Assembly (NCBI GenBank): GCA_947488325.1
Contig: CANKYZ010000010.1
Span: 1-64,000 of the forward strand
DNA: 64,000 nucleotides
Reading direction: 5' to 3'
Origin: an uncultured Erythrobacter sp.
GTDB lineage: Bacteria; Pseudomonadota; Alphaproteobacteria; Sphingomonadales; Sphingomonadaceae
The position numbers and the translations under genes are program-made. How positions within the stretch are numbered: position 1 is the stretch's first letter; each line of letters opens with the position of its first letter. Below are positions 1 through 9,391 of the stretch, one piece after another. The notes under the pieces are model-generated. The model searched no databases, was not told the DNA's origin, and saw nothing but the letters and a program-made list of their open reading frames with translations.

Positions 1-123
1 GGACGCGGCGGCGGAAACGACGGCGATGACGATGATGACGGGCCCGGCAATTCCGGCGGAAATGGACGCGGCGGCGGTGGCGGCAACGGTGGCGGCCACG
101 GTAACGGTGGCGGTAATCGCTAA
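1..123 (+). CDS. C-terminal end of a Gly/Asn/Asp-rich protein (partial)
   Basis: The window opens inside a reading frame that gives 40 residues and then a TAA stop. The tail is almost entirely Gly, Asn, Arg and Asp, with a run of five Asp in the middle and GGGNGGGHGNGGGNR-like repeats at the end. This is a low-complexity, probably disordered tail. The rest of the gene lies upstream, so no function can be read. It ends 55 bp before a CHASE2-EAL gene on the same strand. FecR- or OmpA-type partners are sometimes encoded next to CHASE2 proteins, but nothing visible here proves that. Confidence 0.7.
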   Translation, partial: GRGGGNDGDDDDDGPGNSGGNGRGGGGGNGGGHGNGGGNR

Positions 124-178
124 CTTGATGATACGCGCAGGCTTGCTTTTGGCTCTGTAAAGAACGAGTTCTCTTCAC

Positions 179-2482
179 ATGGGCGTCTGGGGCACAAAAT
201 TTGGCAAATGGTCGATCGTGATCGTCAGCCTGTGTCTCGCGATTGTGGGCGGTCAGACGCAATCGGCGCGAGATACAGAAAACGGCCTTCTTGCAGTCAC
301 CGCGCAGCTGCAAAAAAGCGCGGCATCACAGAACGTTCACATTGTCGAAGTTGATGCCGATAGCATCGCGACTATTCATCAGTTCCCGTGGCCACGCGAA
401 CATTACGCGGCTCTAGTGCGTCAACTCGATGCAGCTGGTGCCCGCTCCATCGTCTTCGATATCGAATTTTCAACCCCTTCTGCATTTGAAGGCGATGTCG
501 CGTTTGCAGAAGCGATGGCACAAGCAAATGCATCGATAGTGATGCCGACTTTTTCACAATCAGCATCCGAACAGTCCGAACGCCAATTGGATACTCTACC
601 GATCCCTGCATTCCGGGAATCCACCACACTTGCATCGGCATCAGTCAAACCAGATGCCGACGCCAGATTGCGGCGCATGTTCTATGGAACGATCACAGAT
701 GGCACCCCGCGCCCATCCCTTTCAGCCCAAATTGCAGGCGCGCGAGGCGCGGTCGGTACTCACTTCCCAATAGATTTCAGCATCGATCCAAGTACGATCC
801 CGCGTCATAGTTTCACCGATATCGAGAACGGAAACTTTGATAGCAGCGCCATCGCCGGGAAAGATGTTTTGGTGGGTGCAACAGCTATACAATTGGGCGA
901 CCGCTACGGCGTGCCAATTCACGGTGTTATTCCAGGCGTTACCATCCACGCACTTGCCGCTGAAACGCTTATCGCCGGCGGTCTGAATGAACAGGGATGG
1001 ATCCCGTTGCTGCTGGGTTCGATCCTGTTCGCGTTGTTGGTTATTGGTGCCAAGTCGTATCGAAGGTTAACGCTAACCATAGTGGGCGGCTTCTTAACAT
1101 TGTTTGTTGTCCAAGCCGTCGCTTATCACGGTGCCGCGACTATACTCGAAATCGTTCCGGCGCTTATCATTCTCACTATCACAGGCACCGCCCAAATCAT
1201 TCGAATTGCCCGCGCCGAACTGCGAGCGAAATCGCAAATCGATGGAGAAAGTTCGCTTCCAAATGCATTTGCCTTTGCCAGAACGGGAAAGGCGAACGCT
1301 CAGTTCGTTGGAACGGCATTTATCAAGGACTTCGATTCCATCCAAACTGTGCTGGGTAAAGACAAGAGCGGCTCGTTTATTCGAAGGCTGGCGGAACGAT
1401 TGCAATCGTCGGCTGGTATCAGCACAATTTTCCGCGCCGATGCTCGTATCCTTGCATGGACACATAGCGACCTTCAGGCCCTTACCGAGCAATTTACAGC
1501 AATTGAGAAAGCTCTTCGCAAGCCGATCGATATAACTGGAAGACGGATCGACGTGTCATTGGCGTTTGGTGTTGCAACAGATGGTGATCTAGCCGCCGCC
1601 TCACGCGCAGCCGGTCAAGCAGCCAAAACTGGCAAGGTTTGGCATGCGCACGAAGACGCCGAAGCTACGTTAATTGAACAGCGCATTTCGCTCATGGGCG
1701 AACTCGATGAAGCGATTACCAGCGGACAAATAGCAGTGCATTACCAACCGAAACTCCGCCTATCGACCAACCAAATTGAAAGCGTGGAAGCTCTGGTTCG
1801 CTGGCAGCATCCAACACGCGGCAATTTAAGTCCCGATACGTTCATTCCTTTAGCCGAAGAAACAAATCGGATAGAATTGCTTACACTGTTTGTGCTTCAA
1901 CAGACGATCAAAGATCTTCGTGAATGGAGTGACAACGATGTGGCGATTTCAGCAGCTGTCAATATCTCCGCGACATTGATCAGTTCTGAAAGTTTTGTGA
2001 CTGCGGCGGAGCGCACACTTTGCGAGACGGGCGTGCCGCGAGATCGGCTGATTTTTGAAATCACTGAATCGGCAACAATGCACAATCCCGATCTGGCAGC
2101 GCGCAATTTGATGCGGTTCCGTGATCTTGGTGTCGAAGTTTCGATGGATGATTATGGCACAGGACAATCGACCCTGAGTTACCTTCAGCTCTTGCCGTTG
2201 ACAGAGCTCAAAATTGACCGCACTTTTGTACAAAACGCGCATGTCGAGAAAAGCGACGCATTGTTAGTCCGGTCGACAATTCAATTGGCTCATTCGCTTG
2301 GCTTAAGGGTCGTCGGCGAAGGCGTAGAAGAGGAAGAGTGTCTGGCATTCCTTCGCGAGGTCGAATGCGATTACGCTCAAGGATATTTTGTGTCGAAGCC
2401 GCTGAAAACAGACGAACTGGTGCCACTGGTTAAATCGCGGGACCCTGCCCAAAAAGATACGACGATTGCGGAAGCGCGATAG
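179..2482 (+). CDS. CHASE2 sensor, degenerate GGDEF, EAL cyclic-di-GMP phosphodiesterase
   Basis: 767 residues. An N-terminal hydrophobic segment (about 10-25) precedes a periplasmic CHASE2 domain (about 40-265, with the FPWPR motif). Three membrane segments (about 275-345), a GGDEF-like domain (about 365-490) and an EAL domain (about 505-755) follow. The GGDEF signature site reads RADARI, so cyclase activity is most likely lost. The EAL domain keeps EALVRW, the Asn of NISATL, FEITES, MDDYGTG, LKIDRTF and the Gln of QGYF. It should therefore hydrolyse c-di-GMP to pGpG at the inner membrane in response to a periplasmic cue. The ATG start has no strong ribosome site. Domain calls are firm; the ligand is unknown. 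Confidence 0.9.
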   Translation: MGVWGTKFGKWSIVIVSLCLAIVGGQTQSARDTENGLLAVTAQLQKSAASQNVHIVEVDADSIATIHQFPWPREHYAALVRQLDAAGARSIVFDIEFSTPSAFEGDVAFAEAMAQANASIVMPTFSQSASEQSERQLDTLPIPAFRESTTLASASVKPDADARLRRMFYGTITDGTPRPSLSAQIAGARGAVGTHFPIDFSIDPSTIPRHSFTDIENGNFDSSAIAGKDVLVGATAIQLGDRYGVPIHGVIPGVTIHALAAETLIAGGLNEQGWIPLLLGSILFALLVIGAKSYRRLTLTIVGGFLTLFVVQAVAYHGAATILEIVPALIILTITGTAQIIRIARAELRAKSQIDGESSLPNAFAFARTGKANAQFVGTAFIKDFDSIQTVLGKDKSGSFIRRLAERLQSSAGISTIFRADARILAWTHSDLQALTEQFTAIEKALRKPIDITGRRIDVSLAFGVATDGDLAAASRAAGQAAKTGKVWHAHEDAEATLIEQRISLMGELDEAITSGQIAVHYQPKLRLSTNQIESVEALVRWQHPTRGNLSPDTFIPLAEETNRIELLTLFVLQQTIKDLREWSDNDVAISAAVNISATLISSESFVTAAERTLCETGVPRDRLIFEITESATMHNPDLAARNLMRFRDLGVEVSMDDYGTGQSTLSYLQLLPLTELKIDRTFVQNAHVEKSDALLVRSTIQLAHSLGLRVVGEGVEEEECLAFLREVECDYAQGYFVSKPLKTDELVPLVKSRDPAQKDTTIAEAR

Positions 2483-2659
2483 GTCAGTTCATACTCAAGA
2501 CCAACTAGCCCCAAAAAAGCCTATCACATCTCAATTCTCCGTTTGAATTCACCCGTTTGGTTATGGTCACGCGCGTCAGCTCCATAGCTTAAAGAAAGCC
2601 ACTAATTCAAAACGGCATTTAGACCGCCGACACCGTCCCGCAATCAGGCGATTGCCCGA

Positions 2660-3700
2660 TCACCCCTCGCCCTCATAGGCCTCCACAATGCGGCCCACGA
2701 TGGGATGCCGCACCACGTCAGACGCGCTGAACCGGATTGTGCCGAAACCCTCAGTACCTTCGAGCTTTTCAACCGCATCAGCGAGCCCGCTCATGCGGTC
2801 GCCGCCGGGGATGTCTACTTGGCGAGGATCGCCGCACACCACCATTCTGCTGTTCTGGCCAAAGCGGGTGAGGAACATTTTCATCTGTTCTTTGGTCGTG
2901 TTCTGCGCTTCATCCAAAATCACAAAGGCATCGGCAAGCGTACGCCCACGCATAAAGGCGATGGGGGCGATCTCGATCTCTCCCGACGCGATCCGACGCT
3001 CGACCTGTTCGGGCGGCATGCAATCGTTAAGCGCGTCATAGAGCGGGCGTAGATAGGGATCGACCTTGTCCTTCATATCGCCGGGCAGAAAGCCGAGTTT
3101 CTCCCCCGCCTCCACCGCAGGACGAGATAGGATCAGGCGCTGTACACTGCCCGAAATGAGCTGGCTGACAGCCTGCGCCACGGCGAGATAGGTCTTACCC
3201 GTTCCGGCTGGGCCCAATGCAAAGATGATATCATCCCGCACCAGAGATCGCATATAGGTCGTCTGCATCGCGGAGCGCGGCACAATCGTCTTGCGCCGCG
3301 TGCGGATCATTATGGGAGGCTCGCCCGTCTTTGCCGAAACGATACCGTCCAAAGTCGGCTCATTCGACATGCTAATCAACGCTTCAATCGCGCCTGCATC
3401 CAGTTCCTGACCCAAGGCCAAACGGTCATACATGGTGGTCAGCGTGTCTCGTGCCCGCGCCACGGCATCCTCTGGCCCTTCGATCACAAGTTGGCCGCCG
3501 CGCGCATGGATGATGACGCCTAGCCGGTTTTCAACCTGCACTAGGTTGGCATCGAACTGCCCGAACAACGCCGTCAGCAGCGACTGGTTCTCAAAAGAAA
3601 TCTCCGCCTGCGCGCGTGTTGCTTCGGTTGGACGGATGGAATCGGGCAGAACTGCCGGATCGATTGCGCTGGTTGGTCTGCGGCCCATAAGTTTGTGCAA
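2660..3700 (-). CDS. phoH: PhoH-family ATPase (YbeZ-like)
   Basis: 346 residues. It has a KH-like N-terminal part (about 40-110) and a PhoH P-loop domain with Walker A GPAGTGKT (about residue 160), a VILDEAQN Walker B box and GDPRQVD. PhoH/YbeZ proteins are cytoplasmic ATPases linked to RNA metabolism and usually partner with the endoribonuclease YbeY. The gene follows miaB on the same strand after a gap of about 120 bp, the usual alphaproteobacterial order. The expected next gene, ybeY, is absent: only about 180 bp of non-coding DNA separates the stop from the convergent EAL gene. Translation could start at residue 1 or at the Met of MGRRP four codons later. Confidence 0.93.
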   Translation of the reverse strand: MHKLMGRRPTSAIDPAVLPDSIRPTEATRAQAEISFENQSLLTALFGQFDANLVQVENRLGVIIHARGGQLVIEGPEDAVARARDTLTTMYDRLALGQELDAGAIEALISMSNEPTLDGIVSAKTGEPPIMIRTRRKTIVPRSAMQTTYMRSLVRDDIIFALGPAGTGKTYLAVAQAVSQLISGSVQRLILSRPAVEAGEKLGFLPGDMKDKVDPYLRPLYDALNDCMPPEQVERRIASGEIEIAPIAFMRGRTLADAFVILDEAQNTTKEQMKMFLTRFGQNSRMVVCGDPRQVDIPGGDRMSGLADAVEKLEGTEGFGTIRFSASDVVRHPIVGRIVEAYEGEG

Positions 3701-3822
3701 ATTCTCCTTTGCTGCGAGTCGGAAAGGTAAGCCAGTCGCGCATCAAAGCAAGCTGGAGACCCCGGAATGGTAGTGGAAAGTTGCTTGTGTGTAACGCCGC
3801 AGTGACGCTTTTACGCCTTGAA

Positions 3823-5199
3823 TCAGGTCAAAGCTGCCTGGCGCAGAACGCCCTGTACCGAATTTGCGCCAGCGTCGATCACGTCGACTTCTACCATGTC
3901 GCCAAGTTCGGCCTCGCCCCATTCTTCATCGGCAAACCAAACCGATTGCAGCCATGGTGATTTGCCCAGCCATTGGCCGGGCAGCTTGCCCTTGCGTTCG
4001 ACCAGCACAGTGCAAGACTTGCCGACGCTGGCGGCGTTAAAGGCGAGTTGATCGCGGTTGAGGCGCGCTTGCAGGCGTTGCAATCGGTCATCCATCACTT
4101 CGCGGGGGATTTGATTGTCCATCGTCGCGGCCGGCGTGCCGGGACGCGGCGAATATTTGAAGCTGTAGGCCTGCGCATAGCGAACCTCGTCCACCAAGCT
4201 CAGCGTCTCTTCAAACTCAGCTTCTGTCTCTCCCGGAAAACCGACAATGAAATCGCCTGACAATGCTATATCAGGACGCGCCGCCCGCATCTGTTCTAGC
4301 AGCCGCAAATACCCCTCTGCGGTGTGCTGACGGTTCATCGCTTTCAGCACCCGGTCGCTGCCGGATTGCACCGGAAGGTGCAGATACGGCATCAATTTAT
4401 CGACTTCAGCATGGGCCGCAATCAACCCCGGCGTGAAGTCATTGGGGTGACTGGTTGTGTAGCGAATGCGCTGCAATTTCGGTATCTTGGCAAGCTGTCT
4501 TATCAGCCCGTCGAGACCTTGAGCGATGCCTTTTTCATTTTCACCGCCCCACGCATTTACATTCTGTCCCAGCAAAGTGATTTCGCGCGCGCCGCTTTCG
4601 ACTAGTCCCTGTGCTTCTGAAATCAAATCGCCAAACGGGCGGGAGATCTCCGCACCGCGCGTGTAGGGCACCACACAATAGGTACAGAATTTGTCGCACC
4701 CTTCTTGCACGGTCAGGAATGCTGTTGGGGTCCGTTTCTTACGCACCGGTAGCGCACTGAATTTCGCAATGGCGGGCATATCAGTATCGGTCGCGCGCTC
4801 GCCCTTCACCGCCTTGTCCAACATATCAGGCAGACGGTGATAGGCTTGCGGGCCAACCACCATGCTTACTGCCGGAGCGCGCTTCATGATCTCTTCGCCC
4901 TCTGCCTGGGCAACGCAGCCAGCAACCGCAATCATTGGCGCTTTCTTCTGGGTCTTACCCTTGGTCAGGCGGCCAATATCGGAATAGATCTTCTCCGCTG
5001 CCTTTTCGCGAATGTGGCAAGTGTTGAGCACCACCAGATCGGCGTCCTCGCCTTCGGACGCGGCGGACATACCCTGTTCGTCCAGCATCTCTCCCATACG
5101 TTCGCCATCATAGACGTTCATTTGGCAGCCAAAACTTTTGACGCGATAGGTCTGAGGGCGCTCATTCGGCGCAACGCGAGGAGGTGTAATCGGTTTCAT
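3823..5199 (-). CDS. miaB: tRNA-2-methylthio-N6-dimethylallyladenosine synthase MiaB
   Basis: 458 residues from the ATG; a GTG four codons upstream is also in frame. This radical-SAM methylthiotransferase adds a methylthio group to i6A37 of tRNAs reading UNN codons. The N-terminal UPF0004 domain supplies three cluster cysteines (SFGCQMN, LNTCHIR, AGCVAQ). The radical-SAM domain has GCDKFCTYC, and a TRAM domain closes the C-terminus (about 385-450). Length and motifs are those of an intact enzyme. It starts just after the stop of the lipase gene and precedes phoH, so these genes are probably co-transcribed. Confidence 0.96.
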   Translation of the reverse strand: MKPITPPRVAPNERPQTYRVKSFGCQMNVYDGERMGEMLDEQGMSAASEGEDADLVVLNTCHIREKAAEKIYSDIGRLTKGKTQKKAPMIAVAGCVAQAEGEEIMKRAPAVSMVVGPQAYHRLPDMLDKAVKGERATDTDMPAIAKFSALPVRKKRTPTAFLTVQEGCDKFCTYCVVPYTRGAEISRPFGDLISEAQGLVESGAREITLLGQNVNAWGGENEKGIAQGLDGLIRQLAKIPKLQRIRYTTSHPNDFTPGLIAAHAEVDKLMPYLHLPVQSGSDRVLKAMNRQHTAEGYLRLLEQMRAARPDIALSGDFIVGFPGETEAEFEETLSLVDEVRYAQAYSFKYSPRPGTPAATMDNQIPREVMDDRLQRLQARLNRDQLAFNAASVGKSCTVLVERKGKLPGQWLGKSPWLQSVWFADEEWGEAELGDMVEVDVIDAGANSVQGVLRQAALT

Positions 5200-5211
5200 A
5201 TTGCCGCGCAC

Positions 5212-6186
5212 CTAGCGGGAAGCGCGGCGCGGTTCAATCTGGCGTTCAATTGGAGCCTCACCCCTCGCCCGCCGTGCCTGATGCACGCAGGGGACCACGG
5301 GACGAAATTCGGTGCCGGGATGTGGTTTGTCGCCTTCTCCGCATTCAACCTTTGGCTTGGGCACAGCGTTGGCATCCACCACCGCGCCTGCCTCACTGTC
5401 ACCATAGGCTGCAATCCAGACGATGCAGTCTGCCAGCAGGCGAATTTTGTGCTTTGTGAAAGTGCTGCTTTGGGGGCGGCAATTGAGGGTGAAGACCTCC
5501 GCCGCTGGGGCAGGCTCGTTTCGAGAAAAACGCCGTAGCACCTCTCCGCGTTCGTTGAAGACCGTGCGCCGCACGTCATTCGCCATCCCATCGCCTGCGT
5601 AGAATGGCGAGGTGTTGAACATATAGGCGCGCACTTCGGGATAACGGATCGAGACTTCGGTCGCGAGCGCCCCACCCAGTGAATGGCCGGTGACGATCCA
5701 TGGAATGTCGTCTGCAAATTCTGCTCGCGCGCGTTCGGCTTCGAAATATAGCAGCGCTATGTTGATCTGAGTGCTGCGAAGTGTGCCGTAGAATATATCG
5801 GTGAATCCATCGAAATCGGTGCCGCGATAGGCGAGAATACGGGCGATGGGTTTGCGGTCTGGGTCGCCTTCGCTGAGCGGCGCATATTGCGCGAACAGTT
5901 CATAACCAAAGCCAACATCAGCGTCCTCTTTGGCTATGTCGAGCCGTTCGAGCGGCTCCAGCACCGGGCCGACATCGACATAGACATCATCGTCGCCCGT
6001 ATAGGCATTGGTGGCGGCGATGGCGTAAGGATAGACCTCCACCGCAGCTTGCCGCACAAATGCGCACCACCCGCCCGGCTCCATCCGGCAAGGGCTGCGC
6101 GATTGCGAGATGTCGGGATAGGTGACACAGGCGGAAAGGGCGAGGAGGCACAGAATGCCGAAACAGGTTCGAACCAACCGCGTCAT
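5212..6186 (-). CDS. Class 3 lipase-like lipoprotein
   Basis: 324 residues. It begins with a lipoprotein signal (LALSAC, Cys about residue 20), so the mature protein is probably membrane anchored. The nucleophile elbow GHSLGGALA near residue 168 is typical of alpha/beta-hydrolase lipases of the Lipase_3 type. A central DTD-rich stretch and a Cys-rich C-terminal third (about 240-310) follow. The substrate cannot be told from sequence. Its start overlaps the stop of the hexapeptide-repeat gene by 4 bp, and its stop lies 12 bp before the miaB ATG, so it is translated within an operon. Confidence 0.85.
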   Translation of the reverse strand: MTRLVRTCFGILCLLALSACVTYPDISQSRSPCRMEPGGWCAFVRQAAVEVYPYAIAATNAYTGDDDVYVDVGPVLEPLERLDIAKEDADVGFGYELFAQYAPLSEGDPDRKPIARILAYRGTDFDGFTDIFYGTLRSTQINIALLYFEAERARAEFADDIPWIVTGHSLGGALATEVSIRYPEVRAYMFNTSPFYAGDGMANDVRRTVFNERGEVLRRFSRNEPAPAAEVFTLNCRPQSSTFTKHKIRLLADCIVWIAAYGDSEAGAVVDANAVPKPKVECGEGDKPHPGTEFRPVVPCVHQARRARGEAPIERQIEPRRASR

Positions 6187-6797
6187 TTTCCGATCGATTG
6201 GTCGATCAAGGCTAGTCTCCCGACGCGTGCCGCTGGCTGCAAGATTGCGCCCGGTGCAATGACAGCGTTTGCCCCTATCCGAACGTCATCACCGCAAAGC
6301 ATCCCGAATTTGTCGGTACCCGTGTCGATCCTGTCGCCCTCCGTATGAATAACAATACGCTTTTCATCTCTTTCGTTGCGGTAATTTGCGATCATCGCGC
6401 CTGCCTCGATATTCACACCCTCCCCCATCACGGAATCCCCGCAAAACGAAAGATGTGCGATCTTGGCGCCCGCGAACATAAAGCACGTCTTCAATTCACA
6501 AGCCGGACCGACAATACAGCTCTCCTCTAGCCAGACGCCGCCCCGCAGATATGCGCCAGCCGCCACAAAACTGGAAGGTCCGATAATTACCGGAACCTTA
6601 AGAACCGCACCCTGCTCGATCTCCGCTGAGCGGTGTACTGCAATTCCACCCTCCAGTTCATATTCGCCATTCAGTTCGCCCTGTAGACCCTCGATTGCGG
6701 ACTGAGCGGACTGCGTTAACATCCACGCGAGATCATACTGTGCCCAGGGCGAAAGGTCCCATCGCCTTATGACACTCGCAGGATGCAACGATTTCAA
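6183..6797 (-). CDS. Left-handed beta-helix (hexapeptide repeat) protein, GlmU/LpxD-like fold
   Basis: 204 residues rich in hexapeptide turns from about residue 55 to the end (IIGPSS, VGPACE, IGANAVIAPGAI). This resembles the C-terminal acyltransferase half of GlmU-type enzymes. There is no nucleotidyltransferase domain. Such proteins are usually trimeric acyl- or acetyltransferases, but no acceptor can be assigned, and loss of catalysis cannot be excluded. It overlaps both the cyclophilin gene upstream and the lipase gene downstream by 4 bp, which points to tight translational coupling. Confidence 0.75.
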   Translation of the reverse strand: MKSLHPASVIRRWDLSPWAQYDLAWMLTQSAQSAIEGLQGELNGEYELEGGIAVHRSAEIEQGAVLKVPVIIGPSSFVAAGAYLRGGVWLEESCIVGPACELKTCFMFAGAKIAHLSFCGDSVMGEGVNIEAGAMIANYRNERDEKRIVIHTEGDRIDTGTDKFGMLCGDDVRIGANAVIAPGAILQPAARVGRLALIDQSIGK

Positions 6798-7258
6798 GCA
6801 ACAGTAGCTTTAACAATCTTACCTGGCTGCGCGGGGGGTTCGCCTTTTGGCAGAGCGTGGACGTGTTCCATGCCGCTCTCAACCTGACCCCAAACGGTGT
6901 ATTGGCCGTCTAGGAAATGCGAATCTTCGAAGCAGATGAAGAACTGGCTGTTGGCGCTGTCCGGCATTTGCGAACGAGCCATTGAGCAGGTGCCTTCGGT
7001 GTGCGGTTCTGCGTTGAATTCAGCGGCAATGTCAGGACGGTCGCTGCCGCCCATGCCGGTACCGGTTGGGTCGCCGCCTTGGGCCATAAAGCCGGGGATC
7101 ACGCGGTGGAACACCACGCCATCATAGAAGCCCTCTTTGGCGAGATCGGTGATGCGTTCGACATGTCCGGGGGCCAGATCGGGGCGCAGTTTGATAACAA
7201 CGTCTTTGCCTGTCCCGTCGCCGGTGTCGAGCGTGAATGTAAGCGTGCTGTCGGCCAT
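6794..7258 (-). CDS. Cyclophilin-type peptidyl-prolyl cis-trans isomerase
   Basis: 154 residues with no signal peptide, hence cytoplasmic. Active-site motifs are intact: VVFHRVIPGFMAQGGD (catalytic Arg), GTCSMAR and NSQFFICF. The domain fills the whole protein. Cyclophilins speed up proline isomerisation in folding proteins. A GGAGA ribosome site lies about 8 nt before the ATG. It is the first gene of the minus-strand run to the beta-helix protein, lipase, miaB and phoH, so the operon promoter probably lies between it and the divergent mgtE. Confidence 0.95.
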   Translation of the reverse strand: MADSTLTFTLDTGDGTGKDVVIKLRPDLAPGHVERITDLAKEGFYDGVVFHRVIPGFMAQGGDPTGTGMGGSDRPDIAAEFNAEPHTEGTCSMARSQMPDSANSQFFICFEDSHFLDGQYTVWGQVESGMEHVHALPKGEPPAQPGKIVKATVA

Positions 7259-7373
7259 TGTGGTGTCTCCTAAAGTGATTTGCGCGCACGCCTAACGAGT
7301 TTGCGCCGCGCTGTCACCCATGCACCGCTCACCTTTTCTTGCAATTCATGGCCTCGACTCTAAACCCGCCTTC

Positions 7374-8852
7374 ATGGCCGATGATAGCCCCCTTGATGAC
7401 AACCTGCTGATGGAAGATCGGTCAGAACACGGTGATGCGCCCGGCGCGAGTCAGGCAGAAATGGTACGCCCAGATGATCGGGTGGATGATGAACGGCACG
7501 ACGAAGAGAACCGGCTGAAACCTGAATATGTGAGCGCGGTTGAGGCTGCGCTGGATGCTGGCGATCAGGCTGCGGTGTATGAGTTGGTGGAGCCGCTCCA
7601 CCCCGCCGACATCGCCGATTTGCTCGAATTGTTTGGGCGCGAAGACCGCACGCATCTGGCCTTTGCGATCACCGATCTGATGTCACCAGAAGTGGTCGCG
7701 GAACTGAATGATCACGTCCGCGAATTGATGATGGAGGCGCTGGCCCCCGCCGATGTCGCGACCATCGCCGAAGAACTTGAGACCGACGACGCCGTCCAGT
7801 TGCTCGAAGATTTGGACGAAGACGACCAGAAAGCGATTATCGCCGAGCTGGAGCCAGAGACGCAGGCCGCAGTGGAAAGCGCGCTATCCTATCCCGAGGA
7901 AACCGCTGGCCGCCTGATGAACCGCCACGTTATGGCGGTGCCCGAACATCTGACCATCGGTGACCTAATCGATTATCTGCGTACCGAAGGCGATCTGGAG
8001 CACGATTTCTTTGAGGTCTTCGTGATCGATGCGGCGCATCATCCGGTGGGCACTTGTGCGCTCAACTGGATATTGACCTCGCCCCGCAGCATTAAATTGA
8101 CCGATGTGATGAAGCGCGATCAAACGCTGATCCCAGTGACAATGGATCAGGAAGAGGCCGCGCTGATGTTCCAGAAATACGCTCTGATCTCCGCCGCTGT
8201 GGTGGATGAAAGCGGGCGCTTGGTCGGGCAAATGACGGTCGATGATATCGTCCACATCATTTCCGAAGAAGCGGGCGAGGATGCATTGCTTTTGTCCGGT
8301 GCGGGCGACGGCGACATCAACGAACCGATCAGAGAAGCCTTTTCCAGCCGAGTGCGTTGGTTGGTCGCCAATTTGGGCACAGCCGTGGTCGCGTCGGTGA
8401 TTATCGCATTCTTTGGCGCCGCGATTGAGTCGCTTGTGGCGCTGGCGGTGTTGATGCCGATAGTTGCTAGCATTGGCGGCAATGCGGGCACGCAGACAAT
8501 GGCGGTGGCGGTGCGCGCGATTGCGACCAATCAGCTGACGCGCGCGAATACGTGGCGGATAGTCTGGCGCGAACTGCGCGTCGCGCTGCTGAACGGTGTC
8601 ACAATTGCGGTGTTAATCGGAGTTGCCGCGGGACTATTGTTCACCCCAATGATGGGCGCGGTCATTGCGGCCGCCATGGTGCTCAATATCGTAGTGGCGG
8701 GCCTTGCGGGCGTGTTGGTACCCGTGATTTTTGAGCGGCTGGGTCAGGACCCGGCGGTTGCCTCATCCGTATTTGTGACGATGATCACGGATTCGATGGG
8801 CTTCCTCGCTTTCCTTGGTTTGGCCGTGGTGGCCGGGCTCGCGCCGCTGTAA
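7374..8852 (+). CDS. mgtE: Magnesium transporter MgtE
   Basis: 492 residues from the chosen ATG (MADDSP); an in-frame ATG at 7320 would add 18 residues. An acidic MgtE_N superhelical domain (about 55-160) and a CBS pair (about 170-300) precede five membrane segments (about 345-490) with the GGNAGTQT pore signature. MgtE is a homodimeric Mg2+ channel gated by Mg2+ binding to its cytoplasmic domains. The gene is monocistronic or leads the following DUF1489 gene after about 80 bp. Neither start has a clear Shine-Dalgarno, so the exact N-terminus is uncertain. Confidence 0.94.
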   Translation: MADDSPLDDNLLMEDRSEHGDAPGASQAEMVRPDDRVDDERHDEENRLKPEYVSAVEAALDAGDQAAVYELVEPLHPADIADLLELFGREDRTHLAFAITDLMSPEVVAELNDHVRELMMEALAPADVATIAEELETDDAVQLLEDLDEDDQKAIIAELEPETQAAVESALSYPEETAGRLMNRHVMAVPEHLTIGDLIDYLRTEGDLEHDFFEVFVIDAAHHPVGTCALNWILTSPRSIKLTDVMKRDQTLIPVTMDQEEAALMFQKYALISAAVVDESGRLVGQMTVDDIVHIISEEAGEDALLLSGAGDGDINEPIREAFSSRVRWLVANLGTAVVASVIIAFFGAAIESLVALAVLMPIVASIGGNAGTQTMAVAVRAIATNQLTRANTWRIVWRELRVALLNGVTIAVLIGVAAGLLFTPMMGAVIAAAMVLNIVVAGLAGVLVPVIFERLGQDPAVASSVFVTMITDSMGFLAFLGLAVVAGLAPL

Positions 8853-8931
8853 ATGCCAGCCAATATGCGAACATGGTGGATTGCTTCACCATGTGGCTCG
8901 CAATGATCCTGTTTTCGCTTAAGTTAGACCC

Positions 8932-9330
8932 ATGCCGCTCAATATGACCAAGATCGCGTTCGGCGCGAAGAGCTATGACGACCTTGCCGGGTGGTATCGT
9001 GAAGGTGCAACAGAGCCCAAACAGCTGACGACCAAATACCGCCCCAAGCGGCATGAGGAGATGATCGGCGGATCGCTTTATTGGATATTGAACCATTCGC
9101 TGGTCGCGCGGTCAGAAATCCTGAGCTTTACGGAAACGCCTGAGGGCCGCTGGTACATCAATCTGAAACCAGTGCTGGTGCGCGTCCACCAACAACGCAA
9201 ACGCGCGCATCAAGGGTGGCGGTATCTCGCAGAGGATAAGGCCCCGCTGGACGTGGCCGAGGGCGATGACATTGGCGACGCGCTGCCGGGCAAACTAGCG
9301 GGTAAGTTGGAGCGGCTGGGGCTGATTTGA
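8932..9330 (+). CDS. DUF1489 family protein
   Basis: 132 residues, compact and without membrane segments. It resembles the DUF1489 family of Alphaproteobacteria, with the conserved elements RPKRHEEM, GSLYWI and a GWRYL motif near the end. The function of the family is not established. It lies 79 bp downstream of mgtE on the same strand. Length matches the family, and nothing looks broken. Confidence 0.85.
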   Translation: MPLNMTKIAFGAKSYDDLAGWYREGATEPKQLTTKYRPKRHEEMIGGSLYWILNHSLVARSEILSFTETPEGRWYINLKPVLVRVHQQRKRAHQGWRYLAEDKAPLDVAEGDDIGDALPGKLAGKLERLGLI

Positions 9331-9391
9331 GGGGACGTGCCTGAGTCAGCTTTTGGGGTGGTTTTCAGTCATTCCTCAACTATACAGGCCC

